Source: Coriobacteriaceae bacterium | Lineage (GTDB): Bacteria > Actinomycetota > Coriobacteriia > Coriobacteriales > Coriobacteriaceae | NCBI GenBank assembly: GCA_902362275.1 | Contig: CABIWB010000007.1 | Coordinates: 1 to 64,000 of the forward strand | Length of the DNA stretch: 64,000 nucleotides | Reading direction: 5' to 3' | In this document: one piece after another, positions 46,601 through 55,231 of the stretch | Layout: each line of letters opens with the position of its first letter | How positions within the stretch are numbered: the stretch's first letter is position 1 | Notes under the pieces: generated by a model | Told to the model about the DNA's origin: nothing | Database searches by the model: none | What the model saw: only the letters and a program-made list of their open reading frames with translations | Program-made: the position numbers and the translations under genes

Positions 46601-47020
46601 TTAAACAAACTGGTCGTCGGGCGCCATCAGAAGCTCGCCGTATCGCTCCATCAGCCCGTCCCTCAACTGACAGAAAGCGGGGATATAGACGTTCAAGATG
46701 CGCTGAATCAAATCTTGAGCGAGCTTGTTGTCGTAGATATGGACGTTCGTATTGCGGTCTCTGAGCATGTCTAGCCAGGCCGCCTCATCAATAAAGTCGT
46801 AGAATCGGTACGACTCCTTCAAGATGGCACGAGGAGACCCCGACGCGGCAAGCGTGGCGCCCTCATACTCGAGCAGACGCTTAAGGAGCTTCCAGCTCAG
46901 TTCAAATTGAAGATTGAACTTATTAATCAATCCACTCTGAACAAAATCATTGTTGAGATCCTGATTGGGCGCATCCTCAAGATTCGCCAAGGCGCTAACA
47001 AAGTTCTCATATTTTTTCAT
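46601..47020 (-). CDS. hepT: HepT-type HEPN toxin (type VII toxin-antitoxin)
   Basis: A 139-residue all-helical HEPN protein of the nucleotidyltransferase-substrate-binding (HI0074) family. It contains LRDRNTNVHIYD, which fits the HEPN RNase motif Rx4HxY; the Tyr in this motif is the residue that MntA antitoxins modify by AMP transfer. Start at ATG 47018-47020, overlapping the mntA end by 14 bp. HepT toxins cleave RNA when unmodified. It is AT-rich compared with the suf genes beside it. Confidence 0.88.
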   Translation of the reverse strand: MKKYENFVSALANLEDAPNQDLNNDFVQSGLINKFNLQFELSWKLLKRLLEYEGATLAASGSPRAILKESYRFYDFIDEAAWLDMLRDRNTNVHIYDNKLAQDLIQRILNVYIPAFCQLRDGLMERYGELLMAPDDQFV

Positions 47021-47294
47021 ACAGAATCACACCATCCCTGGCAATCTCATCGAGCAATTGCTGCGATAGGGACTCGTCGAGATTGACGACATCTACATCT
47101 AAAAGAGTATCAAGATGTTCCTCGATCAAATATGAGAAACGGCCGAAATCCCGGCAACCTGCTACGGCGATGTCAATATCGCTCTTGGGCAAGTTGTCGC
47201 CTCGAGCACGAGAACCAAACAACACGACCTTCTCGGCGTCACATTCCCGAGCAAAAACTTCGATTTGCTTGTACACCTTGTCGAGAGATGCCAT
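47007..47294 (-). CDS. mntA: MntA-type minimal nucleotidyltransferase antitoxin
   Basis: A 95-residue protein with the full minimal nucleotidyltransferase motif GSRARGDNLPKSDID (GS-x10-DxD) at about residues 27-41. MntA enzymes neutralise HepT by adding AMP units to its active-site Tyr. The ATG at 47292-47294 has GGGG 6 nt upstream and lies 8 bp after the Rrf2 regulator stop on the same strand, so it may be transcribed with that gene. Confidence 0.88.
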   Translation of the reverse strand: MASLDKVYKQIEVFARECDAEKVVLFGSRARGDNLPKSDIDIAVAGCRDFGRFSYLIEEHLDTLLDVDVVNLDESLSQQLLDEIARDGVILYEKI

Positions 47295-47302
47295 TTGCAC
47301 CC

Positions 47303-47734
47303 CTACAGCCTAATGTCAAAGTTGATTTCGGGGACGGCGGCCAGGTCGGCCAACGTCACGCCGTCGACGTACTTTTCGATCACGTCGTCCAGACCACGCC
47401 AGAACTTGACGGTCGAGCACAAATCGCTACGGGTGCAGCTGTTGTCGATGCCATCGCACGCCACCGGAGCCGTGCTGCCCTCGACGGCACGCAGGATGTC
47501 GCCGGCACGCACCTCGGCCGGGTCCTTGGCCATCATGTAGCCGCCGCCCTTGCCGCGCACGCTCTTAAGCAGGCCCGCCTTCATAAGCGGACGAACCAGC
47601 TGCTCCAGATACTTTTGCGAGATATGCTCGCGGTCGGCAACCTCGCGCAAGGCAATCTTGCCCTCGGCGTCGCCCAGCGCCGCGATATAGATCATTAACC
47701 GGAGGGCATAGCGGCCCTTAGAAGAAATGAGCAT
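47303..47734 (-). CDS. Rrf2 family Fe-S-responsive regulator (IscR/SufR-like)
   Basis: A 143-residue winged-HTH regulator: MLISSKGRYALRLMIYIAAL at the start, SQKYLEQLVRPLMKAGLLKS as recognition helix, VRGKGGGYMMAK wing. Cysteines in VACDGIDNSCTRSDLCSTV have spacing C-x6-C-x5-C, close to the IscR pattern for a [2Fe-2S] cluster. It is divergent from sufCBDSU and should repress or tune it by cluster status. The ATG at 47732-47734 has GGGAGGG upstream. Two similar inverted repeats lie in front of its own start, so autoregulation is likely. Confidence 0.88.
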   Translation of the reverse strand: MLISSKGRYALRLMIYIAALGDAEGKIALREVADREHISQKYLEQLVRPLMKAGLLKSVRGKGGGYMMAKDPAEVRAGDILRAVEGSTAPVACDGIDNSCTRSDLCSTVKFWRGLDDVIEKYVDGVTLADLAAVPEINFDIRL

Positions 47735-47754
47735 ACCTACCCTCCCATCGTTAC

Positions 47755-47782
47755 TGGGACAAAACCAGGCTTGTTTGTCCCA
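47755..47782. promoter_or_regulatory. candidate Rrf2 operator 1
   Basis: Perfect inverted repeat TGGGACAAA / TTTGTCCCA with a 10-bp spacer, 20 bp before the rrf2 start. The 28-bp size suits an Rrf2 dimer. Confidence 0.65.
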
Positions 47783-47796
47783 AATCCTATGCACGC

Positions 47797-47824
47797 GGGG
47801 CAAACAAACCTGATTTTATGTCCC
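47797..47824. promoter_or_regulatory. candidate Rrf2 operator 2
   Basis: GGGGCAAACAAACCTGAT and the following TTTATGTCCC form a near copy of operator 1 read on the other strand (GGGACAAACAAGCCTGGT, TTTGTCCC). The arms are imperfect, so it may be a weaker site. Confidence 0.5.
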
Positions 47825-47845
47825 TCATCTAAAAAGTCGAGTGGA

Positions 47846-47890
47846 TTAGTCGGGTTTTCCCTTGACTAACGCCGAACCCATAGTAACTTT
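47846..47890 (+). promoter_or_regulatory. candidate suf promoter with overlapping dyad
   Basis: TTGACT at 47862-47867 and TAACTT at 47884-47889 (spacer 16) form a possible promoter for sufC. TTAGTC (47846) and GACTAA (47864) form a 6-bp-arm dyad over the -35 box, where a repressor would block polymerase. Confidence 0.5.
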
Positions 47891-47953
47891 ATTCCGAGAA
47901 GATTCCTAGGGTTTAGTACACCTATGAGTACACCATATACAGAGAGGGACAGC

Positions 47954-48754
47954 ATGAGCGCAAATCCGCTGCTTTCCATCGAAGGTCTGACCGCCTCCGT
48001 GGACGAGAAGACCATCCTCCACAACGTCAACCTCAACGTCGCCGCCGGCGAGACCCACGTGCTGATGGGACCCAACGGCGCCGGCAAGTCCACCCTCGGC
48101 CACCTGGTCATGGGCGACCCCGTCTACACGGTCAACGACGGCCGTATCGTCTTTGACGGCCAGGACATCACCGAGCTCACCACCGACAAGCGTTCGCGCG
48201 CCGGCCTGTTCCTGAGCTTCCAGGCCCCGGTCGAGATCCCGGGCGTGCCGCTGTCGAGCTTTTTGCGTGCCAGCATCGCCGGCCGCCCCGGCCTGGAGAT
48301 GAAGGGCAAGGAGTTCCGCCGTCGCGTCAAGGAGCTCGCGGCCGAGCTCAACATGGACACCGCCTACCTCAACCGTGAGCTGGGCGTGGGCTTCTCGGGC
48401 GGCGAGAAGAAGAAGGTCGAGATGCTCCAGCTCCTGTTGCTGCAGCCCAAGCTCGCCATCCTCGACGAGACCGACTCGGGCCTGGACGTCGACGCCCTGT
48501 CCACCGTCAGCCACGGCATGGACGCCTACCGCAAGAGCTGCGACGGCTCCATGCTCATCATCACGCACAACACGCGCATCCTAGAGCACCTGGATGTCGA
48601 CCGCGTCCACGTTATGGTCAAGGGCCACATCGTGCGCGAGGACGACGCCTCGCTCATCCCCTGGATCGACAAGAACGGCTTTGAGACCTTCGAGCGCGAG
48701 GCCGCCGAGCAGCGCGCCCAGGCCGAGTCTGCCGCTGCCGAGCAGCAGGCGTAA
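47954..48754 (+). CDS. sufC: Fe-S cluster assembly ATPase SufC
   Basis: A 266-residue ABC-type ATPase of the SufBCD scaffold that builds Fe-S clusters in the cytoplasm. Seen: Walker A MGPNGAGKSTL near residue 38, signature GFSGGEKKKVEML, Walker B LAILDETDSGLDVD and switch His in LIITHNTRIL. The C-terminus is extended by an Ala/Glu/Gln tail. The ATG at 47954 has GAGGG 6-8 nt upstream; an ATG ten codons earlier is less well placed. First gene of the operon. Confidence 0.97.
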   Translation: MSANPLLSIEGLTASVDEKTILHNVNLNVAAGETHVLMGPNGAGKSTLGHLVMGDPVYTVNDGRIVFDGQDITELTTDKRSRAGLFLSFQAPVEIPGVPLSSFLRASIAGRPGLEMKGKEFRRRVKELAAELNMDTAYLNRELGVGFSGGEKKKVEMLQLLLLQPKLAILDETDSGLDVDALSTVSHGMDAYRKSCDGSMLIITHNTRILEHLDVDRVHVMVKGHIVREDDASLIPWIDKNGFETFEREAAEQRAQAESAAAEQQA

Positions 48755-48766
48755 AGGGGCGACGCA

Positions 48767-50179
48767 ATGACCAAGAACCGCACCGAGGTCGCGGACATCG
48801 ACCGCAGCCTCTACGATTTTACCTATGGCGAGGAGGGATTCGAGCGCCTCGACGCCGGCATCACGCCCGACATCGTGCGCGAGATCAGCGCCAAAAAGGA
48901 CGAGCCGCAGTGGATGCTCGACCTGCGCTTAAAGTCCCTCGAGATCTTCAACCGCTTCCCGGATCCGACGTGGGGCCCCTCCATCGAGGGCCTGGACATG
49001 GATAACATCGTCACCTACGTCAAGCCCAACACCGACCAAAAGCACGACTGGGAGTCGGTGCCCGACGACATCAAGAACACCTTTGAGCGCCTGGGCATCC
49101 CCGAGGCCGAGCGCAGCTACCTGGCAGGCGTCGGTGCTCAGTACGACTCCGAGCTGGTCTACCACAACATGCAGGACACCGCGTCCAAGATGGGCATCGT
49201 CTACTCCGGTATTGAGGAAACCCTGCACGATCCGCAGTGGGAACCGCTCATCCACGAGAAGTTTATGACGCTCATCCCGCCCACCGATCACAAGTTTGCA
49301 GCCCTGCACGGCGCCGTGTGGTCGGGCGGCTCGTTTGTCTACGTGCCCAAGGGCACCAAGCTCGACTTCCCGCTGCAGAGCTACTTCCGCCTTAACGCCA
49401 AGGGCGCCGGCCAGTTTGAGCACACGCTCATCATCGTCGAGGACGATGCCGACCTGCACTTCATTGAGGGTTGCTCCGCGCCCAAGTACAACGTGGCAAA
49501 CCTCCACGCCGGCGCCGTCGAGCTCTTTGTGGGCAAGCGTGCGCACCTGCGCTACTCGACCATCGAGAACTGGTCCAAGAACATGTACAACCTCAACACC
49601 AAGCGTGCGCGCGTGGACGAGGACGGCGACATCGAGTGGATCAGCGGCTCCTTCGGCAGCCACGTGGGTTACCTCTACCCCATGAGCGTGCTCAACGGCC
49701 GCCGCGCCCGCTCGAGCTTTACCGGCATCACCTTTGCCGGCGCCGGCCAGAACCTCGATACCGGCTGCAAGGTCGTGCTCAACGCGCCCGAGACCTCGGC
49801 GACCGTCGAGACCAAAGGAATCTCCAAGAGCGGCGGCATCCAGACCTTCCGCAGCTCTATCGTGGCCACGCCCAAGGCGGAGGGCTCCAAGGCAACCGTG
49901 AGCTGCCAGTCGCTGATGCTCGACGACCAAAGCCGCTCCGACACCATCCCCGCCATGGACATCCGCGCCAAGAACGTCAACATCGGCCACGAGGCCACCA
50001 TCGGCCGCATCGGCGACGACAAGGTGTTCTACCTGATGAGCCGCGGCATCTCGGAGGAAGAGGCCCGTACCATGATCGTCAACGGCTTTGCCAACCCAGT
50101 CTCCAAGGAGCTGCCGCTTGAGTACGCCGTCGAGATGAACAACCTGATCAAGCTCGAGATGGAAGGAGCGATCGGATAA
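48767..50179 (+). CDS. sufB: Fe-S cluster assembly scaffold SufB
   Basis: A 470-residue protein that holds the nascent cluster with SufD and SufC. Characteristic stretches are GVVYSG-like GIVYSGIEE, FVYVPKGTKLDFPLQSYF, EHTLIIVEDDADLHFIEGC, and MDIRAKNVNIGHEATIGRIG with DDKVFYLMSRGISEEEA at the C-terminus. The ATG follows GGGG closely; the stop overlaps the sufD start (TAATG), so the two are translationally coupled. Confidence 0.97.
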   Translation: MTKNRTEVADIDRSLYDFTYGEEGFERLDAGITPDIVREISAKKDEPQWMLDLRLKSLEIFNRFPDPTWGPSIEGLDMDNIVTYVKPNTDQKHDWESVPDDIKNTFERLGIPEAERSYLAGVGAQYDSELVYHNMQDTASKMGIVYSGIEETLHDPQWEPLIHEKFMTLIPPTDHKFAALHGAVWSGGSFVYVPKGTKLDFPLQSYFRLNAKGAGQFEHTLIIVEDDADLHFIEGCSAPKYNVANLHAGAVELFVGKRAHLRYSTIENWSKNMYNLNTKRARVDEDGDIEWISGSFGSHVGYLYPMSVLNGRRARSSFTGITFAGAGQNLDTGCKVVLNAPETSATVETKGISKSGGIQTFRSSIVATPKAEGSKATVSCQSLMLDDQSRSDTIPAMDIRAKNVNIGHEATIGRIGDDKVFYLMSRGISEEEARTMIVNGFANPVSKELPLEYAVEMNNLIKLEMEGAIG

Positions 50180-51450
50180 TGAAACAGACCACGAACACCG
50201 CTGCTACCATGCTCGAGCAGGTCAACGCTATGCCGGCCGCCACTTGGGGTTGGCTCAAGATGAACCAGACCAAGCTCGAGCTTTCGAACGAGCTTGCCGC
50301 CGCTCCCGCCGAGGCCGTTGAGGTCGAGGGCTTGGACGAGCAGCTTACTGGCGTGGCAGACGCATTCGACGCCGCCATGGACGCCATGGCCGAACGCTTC
50401 CCCGAGCGCCGCGCCTCCGCCCCCGGTGATGCCACCGACCGCGCCCGCATCACGCCCGAGACCGAGCTCGACGTGCCCGCCACCTCCGTCTACCAGGCCG
50501 GCGCCATCAAGCTCGAGGAGGAGCTCTCCCCCGCTGAGGCCTTCGAGACCGGCATGGGCGAGGCTGCCTACGCCTACCTGGCCGAGCATGCCTCCAAGCG
50601 CATCGTCATCGATGTGCCCGCATATAAGCACGCCACGGCCACCGTGCGCGTGAGCGGCGTCGACGCGGATGCTGCGATTGCCGCCATCGACGTCGTCGCC
50701 CGTCCGCAGGCAACGCTCGACCTGAACATTGCCCTGGACTCCCCCGTTACCGGCGAGGGCGTCGTGGGCTCCGTGCTGCGCGTGTGCGCTCACGAGTACG
50801 CCACCGTCAACGTGACCTGCACGCAGACGCTCGACGATAGCTGGATCGCGCTCGACGACACCGGCCTGTTCCTGGACGAGGGCGCGCGCGTCAACGTGCA
50901 GCACATCGTCCTAGGTGCCGGCGCCAGCGCCACCGGCCTTGCCGGCGACCTGCTGGGCGATACCGCCAAGGTCACCATCGATACTGACTACCTGGGCGCC
51001 CGCGAGCAGGTGCGCGACTTTAACTACGAGCTGCGCCACCGCGGTCGCAAGACCGAGTGCGAGATCGACGCCAACGGCGTGCTGACCGGCACGTCCAAGA
51101 AGGTCTACCGCGGCACCATCGACCTCGTGCACGGCTGCAAGGGCGCAACCGGCACCGAGCGCGAGACGGTGCTTTTGGCCAACAAGGGCGTCGACAACAA
51201 GACCGTTCCCGTCATTCTATGCGACGAGGACGACGTCGCCGGCAACCACGGCGCCACGATCGGTCACGTCCGCGACGAGCAGCTGTTCTACCTCGCCTGC
51301 CGTGGCCTTGACCAAAACGCCACCGAGGACCTGTTCATCCGAGCCAAGCTGGAGGACGCCGCGCTTTCCGCCACCGACGAGCGCACCCGCGCAGCCGTCG
51401 TCCGCCTGGGCAACAACCTGATCGGCAACTTTGAAGAGGAGCTCGCATGA
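50179..51450 (+). CDS. sufD: Fe-S cluster assembly protein SufD
   Basis: A 423-residue SufB/SufD-family protein. The C-terminal half carries the beta-helix core and ends with VPVILCDEDDVAGNHGATIG and DEQLFYLACRGLDQNATEDL, typical of SufD; the N-terminal 150 residues are less conserved. It pairs with SufB and SufC. Start overlaps the sufB stop and its own stop overlaps the sufS start (ATGA). Confidence 0.93.
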   Translation: MKQTTNTAATMLEQVNAMPAATWGWLKMNQTKLELSNELAAAPAEAVEVEGLDEQLTGVADAFDAAMDAMAERFPERRASAPGDATDRARITPETELDVPATSVYQAGAIKLEEELSPAEAFETGMGEAAYAYLAEHASKRIVIDVPAYKHATATVRVSGVDADAAIAAIDVVARPQATLDLNIALDSPVTGEGVVGSVLRVCAHEYATVNVTCTQTLDDSWIALDDTGLFLDEGARVNVQHIVLGAGASATGLAGDLLGDTAKVTIDTDYLGAREQVRDFNYELRHRGRKTECEIDANGVLTGTSKKVYRGTIDLVHGCKGATGTERETVLLANKGVDNKTVPVILCDEDDVAGNHGATIGHVRDEQLFYLACRGLDQNATEDLFIRAKLEDAALSATDERTRAAVVRLGNNLIGNFEEELA

Positions 51451-52772
51451 TCGACACCGAGCACGTTAAATGCGACACCTGTACCGCCCCCGAGCCCATG
51501 GAGCTCGACGCCAGCGACGAGGCTTCGCGCGGCTGGCCTACCGTAGATATCGAGACCAACCCCTACAAGGGCCAGTTCCCGCTGTTTCAGCAGCACCCCG
51601 AGATCGCCTTCCTCGATAGCGCCGCCACCGCGCAGCGCCCCGCCTGCGTGCTCGACGCCGAGCGTGACTTCTATCAGCGCATGAACGCCAACCCCCTGCG
51701 CGGCCTGTACTCGCTGTCCGTCGAGGCCACCGACGCCATTGCGAAGGTCCGCCAGCAGATCGCCGACCTCATCGGCGCCGCCCAGGCCAACGAGGTCGTC
51801 TTCACCCGCAACACGAGCGAGTCGCTCAACCTGATCGCCAAGAGCTTTGCACCCACGGTGCTCGAGCCCGGTGACGAGGTCGTCATCACCATCATGGAGC
51901 ACCACTCCAACCTGATTCCGTGGCAGCAGGTCTGCCGCGAGACCGGCGCCAAGCTCGTCTACCTCTACCCCACCAAGACCGGCCAGCTCACCACCGAGGA
52001 GGTTCTTGCCAAGGTTGGTCCCAAGACCAAGATTCTGGCCGTGGGTCAGGTTTCTAACGTGCTGGGCGTCGAGAACCCGGTCAAGAACCTCGGCAAGCTC
52101 GTCCACAAGTACGGCGGCTATCTGGTCGTCGACGGCGCGCAGTCGCTGCCGCACATGCCGGTCGATGTGGCCGACCTGGGAGCCGACTTCTTTGCCTTTA
52201 GCGCACACAAGGCCATGGGCCCCATGGGCATCGGCGTGCTGTGGGGCAAGATGGACCTGCTGAACGCCATGCCGCCCATGCTCACCGGTGGCGAGATGAT
52301 CGACTCTGTCACCGAGCAGGACGCCGTCTGGGCGCCCGTCCCCGAGAAGTTCGAGGCCGGCACGCAGGACGCCGGCGGCATCTTCGCCACGGGCGCCGCC
52401 CTTGATTACCTGGTCAACACGGTGGGTTACGAGAACATCCAGGCCCGCGAGCAGGCACTCGTCCACTATCTGATGGGCGAACTCATGCAGCTCGACTTTG
52501 TCCAAATCATCGGTTCCATCTACTGGGACAACCACCACGGCGTTGTGAGCTTTAACGTCAAGGGAATTCACCCGCACGACGTCGCGAGCATCATGGACAT
52601 GGACGGCGTCTGCATCCGCGCCGGCCACCACTGCGCGCAGCCGCTGCTCACCTGGCTGGGCGTCGAGAACCTTGCCTGCTGCCGCGCCAGCGTGGCCTTC
52701 TACAACGACAAGGCCGACATCGACAAGTTCATCGCCGGCCTGCATCACGTTTGGAGCACGTTCAATGGGTAA
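51447..52772 (+). CDS. sufS: cysteine desulfurase SufS
   Basis: A 441-residue PLP enzyme that takes sulfur from cysteine for cluster assembly. Seen: FLDSAATAQRP, TRNTSESLNLIA, ITIMEHHSNLIPWQ, LVVDGAQSLPHMPVD, the PLP lysine in FFAFSAHKAMGPMG, and the persulfide Cys in RAGHHCAQPLL (group II type). An N-terminal extension of ~40 residues contains CDTC, not usual in the family. It passes sulfur to SufU, the next gene. Confidence 0.96.
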   Translation: MIDTEHVKCDTCTAPEPMELDASDEASRGWPTVDIETNPYKGQFPLFQQHPEIAFLDSAATAQRPACVLDAERDFYQRMNANPLRGLYSLSVEATDAIAKVRQQIADLIGAAQANEVVFTRNTSESLNLIAKSFAPTVLEPGDEVVITIMEHHSNLIPWQQVCRETGAKLVYLYPTKTGQLTTEEVLAKVGPKTKILAVGQVSNVLGVENPVKNLGKLVHKYGGYLVVDGAQSLPHMPVDVADLGADFFAFSAHKAMGPMGIGVLWGKMDLLNAMPPMLTGGEMIDSVTEQDAVWAPVPEKFEAGTQDAGGIFATGAALDYLVNTVGYENIQAREQALVHYLMGELMQLDFVQIIGSIYWDNHHGVVSFNVKGIHPHDVASIMDMDGVCIRAGHHCAQPLLTWLGVENLACCRASVAFYNDKADIDKFIAGLHHVWSTFNG

Positions 52773-53199
52773 TCTGTACACCTCCACCACGTTTATGGAG
52801 CACAACTCGCACCCCGACTATAAGTACGAGATGGATGCCCCCACGCACGAGCACGACGGTATCAACCCCAGCTGCGGAGACGAGCTCACCTTGCAGCTGC
52901 GTGTCGAGAACGATGTAATCGAGGAGGCCTCCTTTACCGGCCACGGCTGCGCCATCAGTCAGGCCAGTGCCGACATCATGGCCGACCTCATCACCGGCGA
53001 GACCGTCGATGAGGCGCGTCGCTTGGCAGGACTCTTTCTCGCCATGATTCGTGGCGAGCAGCTCTCCGAGGAGGACCTGGAAGACCTGGACGAGGCCGCC
53101 CAGCTCCAGGACATCTCGCACATGCCCGCCCGCGTCAAATGCGCCGAGCTCGCCTGGCGCACCCTCGACGGCATGCTCACGGGACAAAATAATCAGTAG
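52765..53199 (+). CDS. sufU: SufU zinc-dependent sulfurtransferase/scaffold
   Basis: A 144-residue SufU: INPSCGDELTLQL (Cys and Asp ligands), FTGHGCAISQASADIMADLI (second Cys) and ARVKCAELAWRTL (third Cys). In Gram-positives SufU accepts sulfur from SufS by swapping zinc ligands. The ATG at 52765 overlaps the sufS end by 8 bp. It is the last gene of the operon. Confidence 0.95.
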   Translation: MGNLYTSTTFMEHNSHPDYKYEMDAPTHEHDGINPSCGDELTLQLRVENDVIEEASFTGHGCAISQASADIMADLITGETVDEARRLAGLFLAMIRGEQLSEEDLEDLDEAAQLQDISHMPARVKCAELAWRTLDGMLTGQNNQ

Positions 53200-53209
53200 T
53201 ATTTGTCCC
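53181..53209. promoter_or_regulatory. third GGGACAAA/TTTGTCCC dyad, at the end of sufU
   Basis: Arms GGGACAAA and TTTGTCCC with a 13-bp spacer, spanning the sufU stop codon. The arms equal those of operator 1 at 47755-47782, but the longer spacer makes regulator binding less sure. Confidence 0.45.
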
Positions 53210-53228
53210 AAATCTTAAGAATTTTGTT

Positions 53229-53270
53229 GGCCGAATCGCTTGACTAAGAGTGGTTCGGCCATTTTCTATT
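53229..53270 (+). terminator. terminator of the suf operon
   Basis: GGCCGAA at 53229-53235 pairs with TTCGGCC at 53254-53260, followed by ATTTTCTATT; 30 bp after the sufU stop. Confidence 0.7.
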
Positions 53271-54075
53271 CCGAGAGCTCAGCCTGAGCCTTCACCCGCA
53301 CATAAGCGCGCGCGATACGAGATACGGTACTCTTACTGATTCCCGTATACCGTTCGATCTCGCGCACCGTGTTGCCGCCATCGTGCAGAGCGAAAATGAT
53401 TCTGTCTCGCCGCGAGGGCGCAACGGTCTTGAGTTCGTTGAGCGGAACCCCGAGACTCTTCGCCATCGTGTCGGCAAAAGCGTGGCGTTCCCACTCTGTC
53501 TCTTTCATATCGCACAGCGCCGGCTCGCTGCCGTCGGGCGTCGAAAGCGAATAGGCAATAAAGCCCTCAGCAGAACCAAAGAGCTCAAGCACGCAAGAAG
53601 GATCAGAAAATCCCCTCGCGGCATCGGCCGCATCACAGTCGAAAGCGCGTAGATGTTCCGCAAAGCTGCTCCAGGGATAACGCTCAATGAGACTGATGCC
53701 CACCTCCTGCGGATCGGCGTGTACGGAGCGAATAGCCTCCATCACCTGCCAGTCGGTATCGAGCGAACGCCGGTCAAAGCGGTTTTGGAATAAATGCCCG
53801 GAGCGTCCGGTACGCTTGTTGAACCGACGAGCGTACGTCAAAAGCAGTCGTTGCATCGCCGCGCTCATCGTGTCCTCATAATCCGAGAGTACCAGATCCA
53901 CATGATTGCCCATAAGGCACCAGGCGATAACCGTCACGCCCGCCTTGCGGCAGCACTCACGCATCAGCTCCAAAAACTCCCACCGGTCTTCATCGCCCTC
54001 AAAGATGAGCCGCTTGCCCGTACCGCGGGCACAGACATGGTAAAAGCCGGTAACCGTTCTCCAAACGCGCTGCAT
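53266..54075 (-). CDS. Y1-transposase-like (RAYT/transposase_17) protein with C-terminal HTH, catalytic residues altered
   Basis: A 269-residue protein. The Y1 domain spans residues ~5-140: GFYHVCARGTGKRLIFEGDE, AWCLMGNHVDLVLSDYEDTM, RFNKRTGRSGHLFQNRFDRR. The usual HUH metal motif (NHVHL) reads NHVDL, and the place of the catalytic Tyr (YIHxNPxxxG) reads SVHADPQEVG. A C-terminal HTH (VREIERYTGISKSTVSRIAR) is present. The ATG at 54073-54075 has AAGGGAG 4-5 nt upstream. No terminal repeats flank it. It could be a domesticated, binding-only regulator. Confidence 0.8.
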   Translation of the reverse strand: MQRVWRTVTGFYHVCARGTGKRLIFEGDEDRWEFLELMRECCRKAGVTVIAWCLMGNHVDLVLSDYEDTMSAAMQRLLLTYARRFNKRTGRSGHLFQNRFDRRSLDTDWQVMEAIRSVHADPQEVGISLIERYPWSSFAEHLRAFDCDAADAARGFSDPSCVLELFGSAEGFIAYSLSTPDGSEPALCDMKETEWERHAFADTMAKSLGVPLNELKTVAPSRRDRIIFALHDGGNTVREIERYTGISKSTVSRIARAYVRVKAQAELSE

Positions 54076-54478
54076 GGCGCTCCCTTCACCGGGATCTGCT
54101 TGCCATCCAATACAGCACGATTGAAGCGTGCCATCAAAACATTCACGCAAAACAATACACTCGCGCGGCCAAAGGCAGTAAATGGGCGGCGAACGGCACC
54201 GTCGCAACAGGTCAACCCCTGCAACGCTTACAAAAGCTGACCAAAAGCTTGCCCAAAACGGACCCCCTCTACGGAAGTTCACGACCACAGAACATAGAGT
54301 TAAACCGTTTCAATTAAAACTTCCGGACTTCTCGCTACGAAAACTGAGCCGTTCGCCGAATATTCCGTGCATTTCGCGGTATTATAGGGGCTGCATGTCA
54401 TGTCCCTTTCGAAGGGTCGCCCGGCAATCGCCAGCCACGACCCCCAGACGGGACGCCAACACGATAGAGAGGAGAGGC

Positions 54479-55213
54479 ATGCAGTACTCACAGGAAGTGG
54501 AGAACATGTGCCCCGTTGCCAAGGGTGCATACCACGGCCCCGCACCCATCCCCGAGGAGGGCAAGTGGGTCCAGGCTAAGGAGATTTCCGACATCTCCGG
54601 TCTTACGCACGGTGTGGGTTGGTGCGCACCTCAGCAGGGCGCCTGCAAGCTCACGCTGAACGTCAAGGACGGCATCATCGAGGAGGCCCTCGTTGAGACC
54701 ATCGGCTGCTCGGGCATGACCCACTCTGCCGCCATGGCTTCCGAGATCCTTCCCGGTAAGACCATCCTCGAGGCCCTCAACACCGACCTCGTCTGCGACG
54801 CCATCAACGTTGCTATGCGCGAGATCTTCCTGCAGATCGTTTACGGCCGCAGCCAGACCGCGTTCTCCGAGGGCGGCCTGCCCGTGGGCGCCTCCCTCGA
54901 CGACCTCGGCAAGGGCCTTCGCTCTCAGGTCGGCACCATGTTCGGCACCAAGGCCAAGGGCGCTCGCTACCTCGAGCTCGCTCAGGGCTACGTCACCCGT
55001 ATGGCTCTCAACGACAAGAACGAGATCATCGCATTCGAGTTCCTGAACCTCGGCAAGTTCACCGACGCCGTCAAGGCCGGCAAGACCCCCGAGGAGGCCA
55101 TCGCTGGCGCTATGGGCCACTATGGTCAGTGGGAGAACGCTGCCAAGTACATCGACCCGCGCACCGACGAGGAGACTCACTCCGTCGCCAGCGTGTTCCC
55201 GGTTCACGAGTAG
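54479..55213 (+). CDS. NifU/IscU-like iron-sulfur scaffold family protein
   Basis: A 244-residue protein: GVGWCAPQQGACKLTLNVKD and ETIGCSGMTHSAAMASEIL carry the conserved cysteines of the scaffold family. The C-terminal ~100 residues (KGARYLELAQGYVTRMALND, EAIAGAMGHYGQWENAAK) are absent from SufU. It always seems to go with a GGGtGRT gene, as here, 18 bp downstream. Probable role: building or carrying a cluster for that partner. The ATG at 54479 has AGGAG 7 nt upstream. Confidence 0.85.
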   Translation: MQYSQEVENMCPVAKGAYHGPAPIPEEGKWVQAKEISDISGLTHGVGWCAPQQGACKLTLNVKDGIIEEALVETIGCSGMTHSAAMASEILPGKTILEALNTDLVCDAINVAMREIFLQIVYGRSQTAFSEGGLPVGASLDDLGKGLRSQVGTMFGTKAKGARYLELAQGYVTRMALNDKNEIIAFEFLNLGKFTDAVKAGKTPEEAIAGAMGHYGQWENAAKYIDPRTDEETHSVASVFPVHE

Positions 55214-55231
55214 AAAGGGAGGGAAATAACT

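Noticed and set aside
48929..52805. Long minus-strand open frames over sufB, sufD and sufS
   Set aside because: Antisense shadows with repetitive Val/Gly/Ala composition and no motifs.
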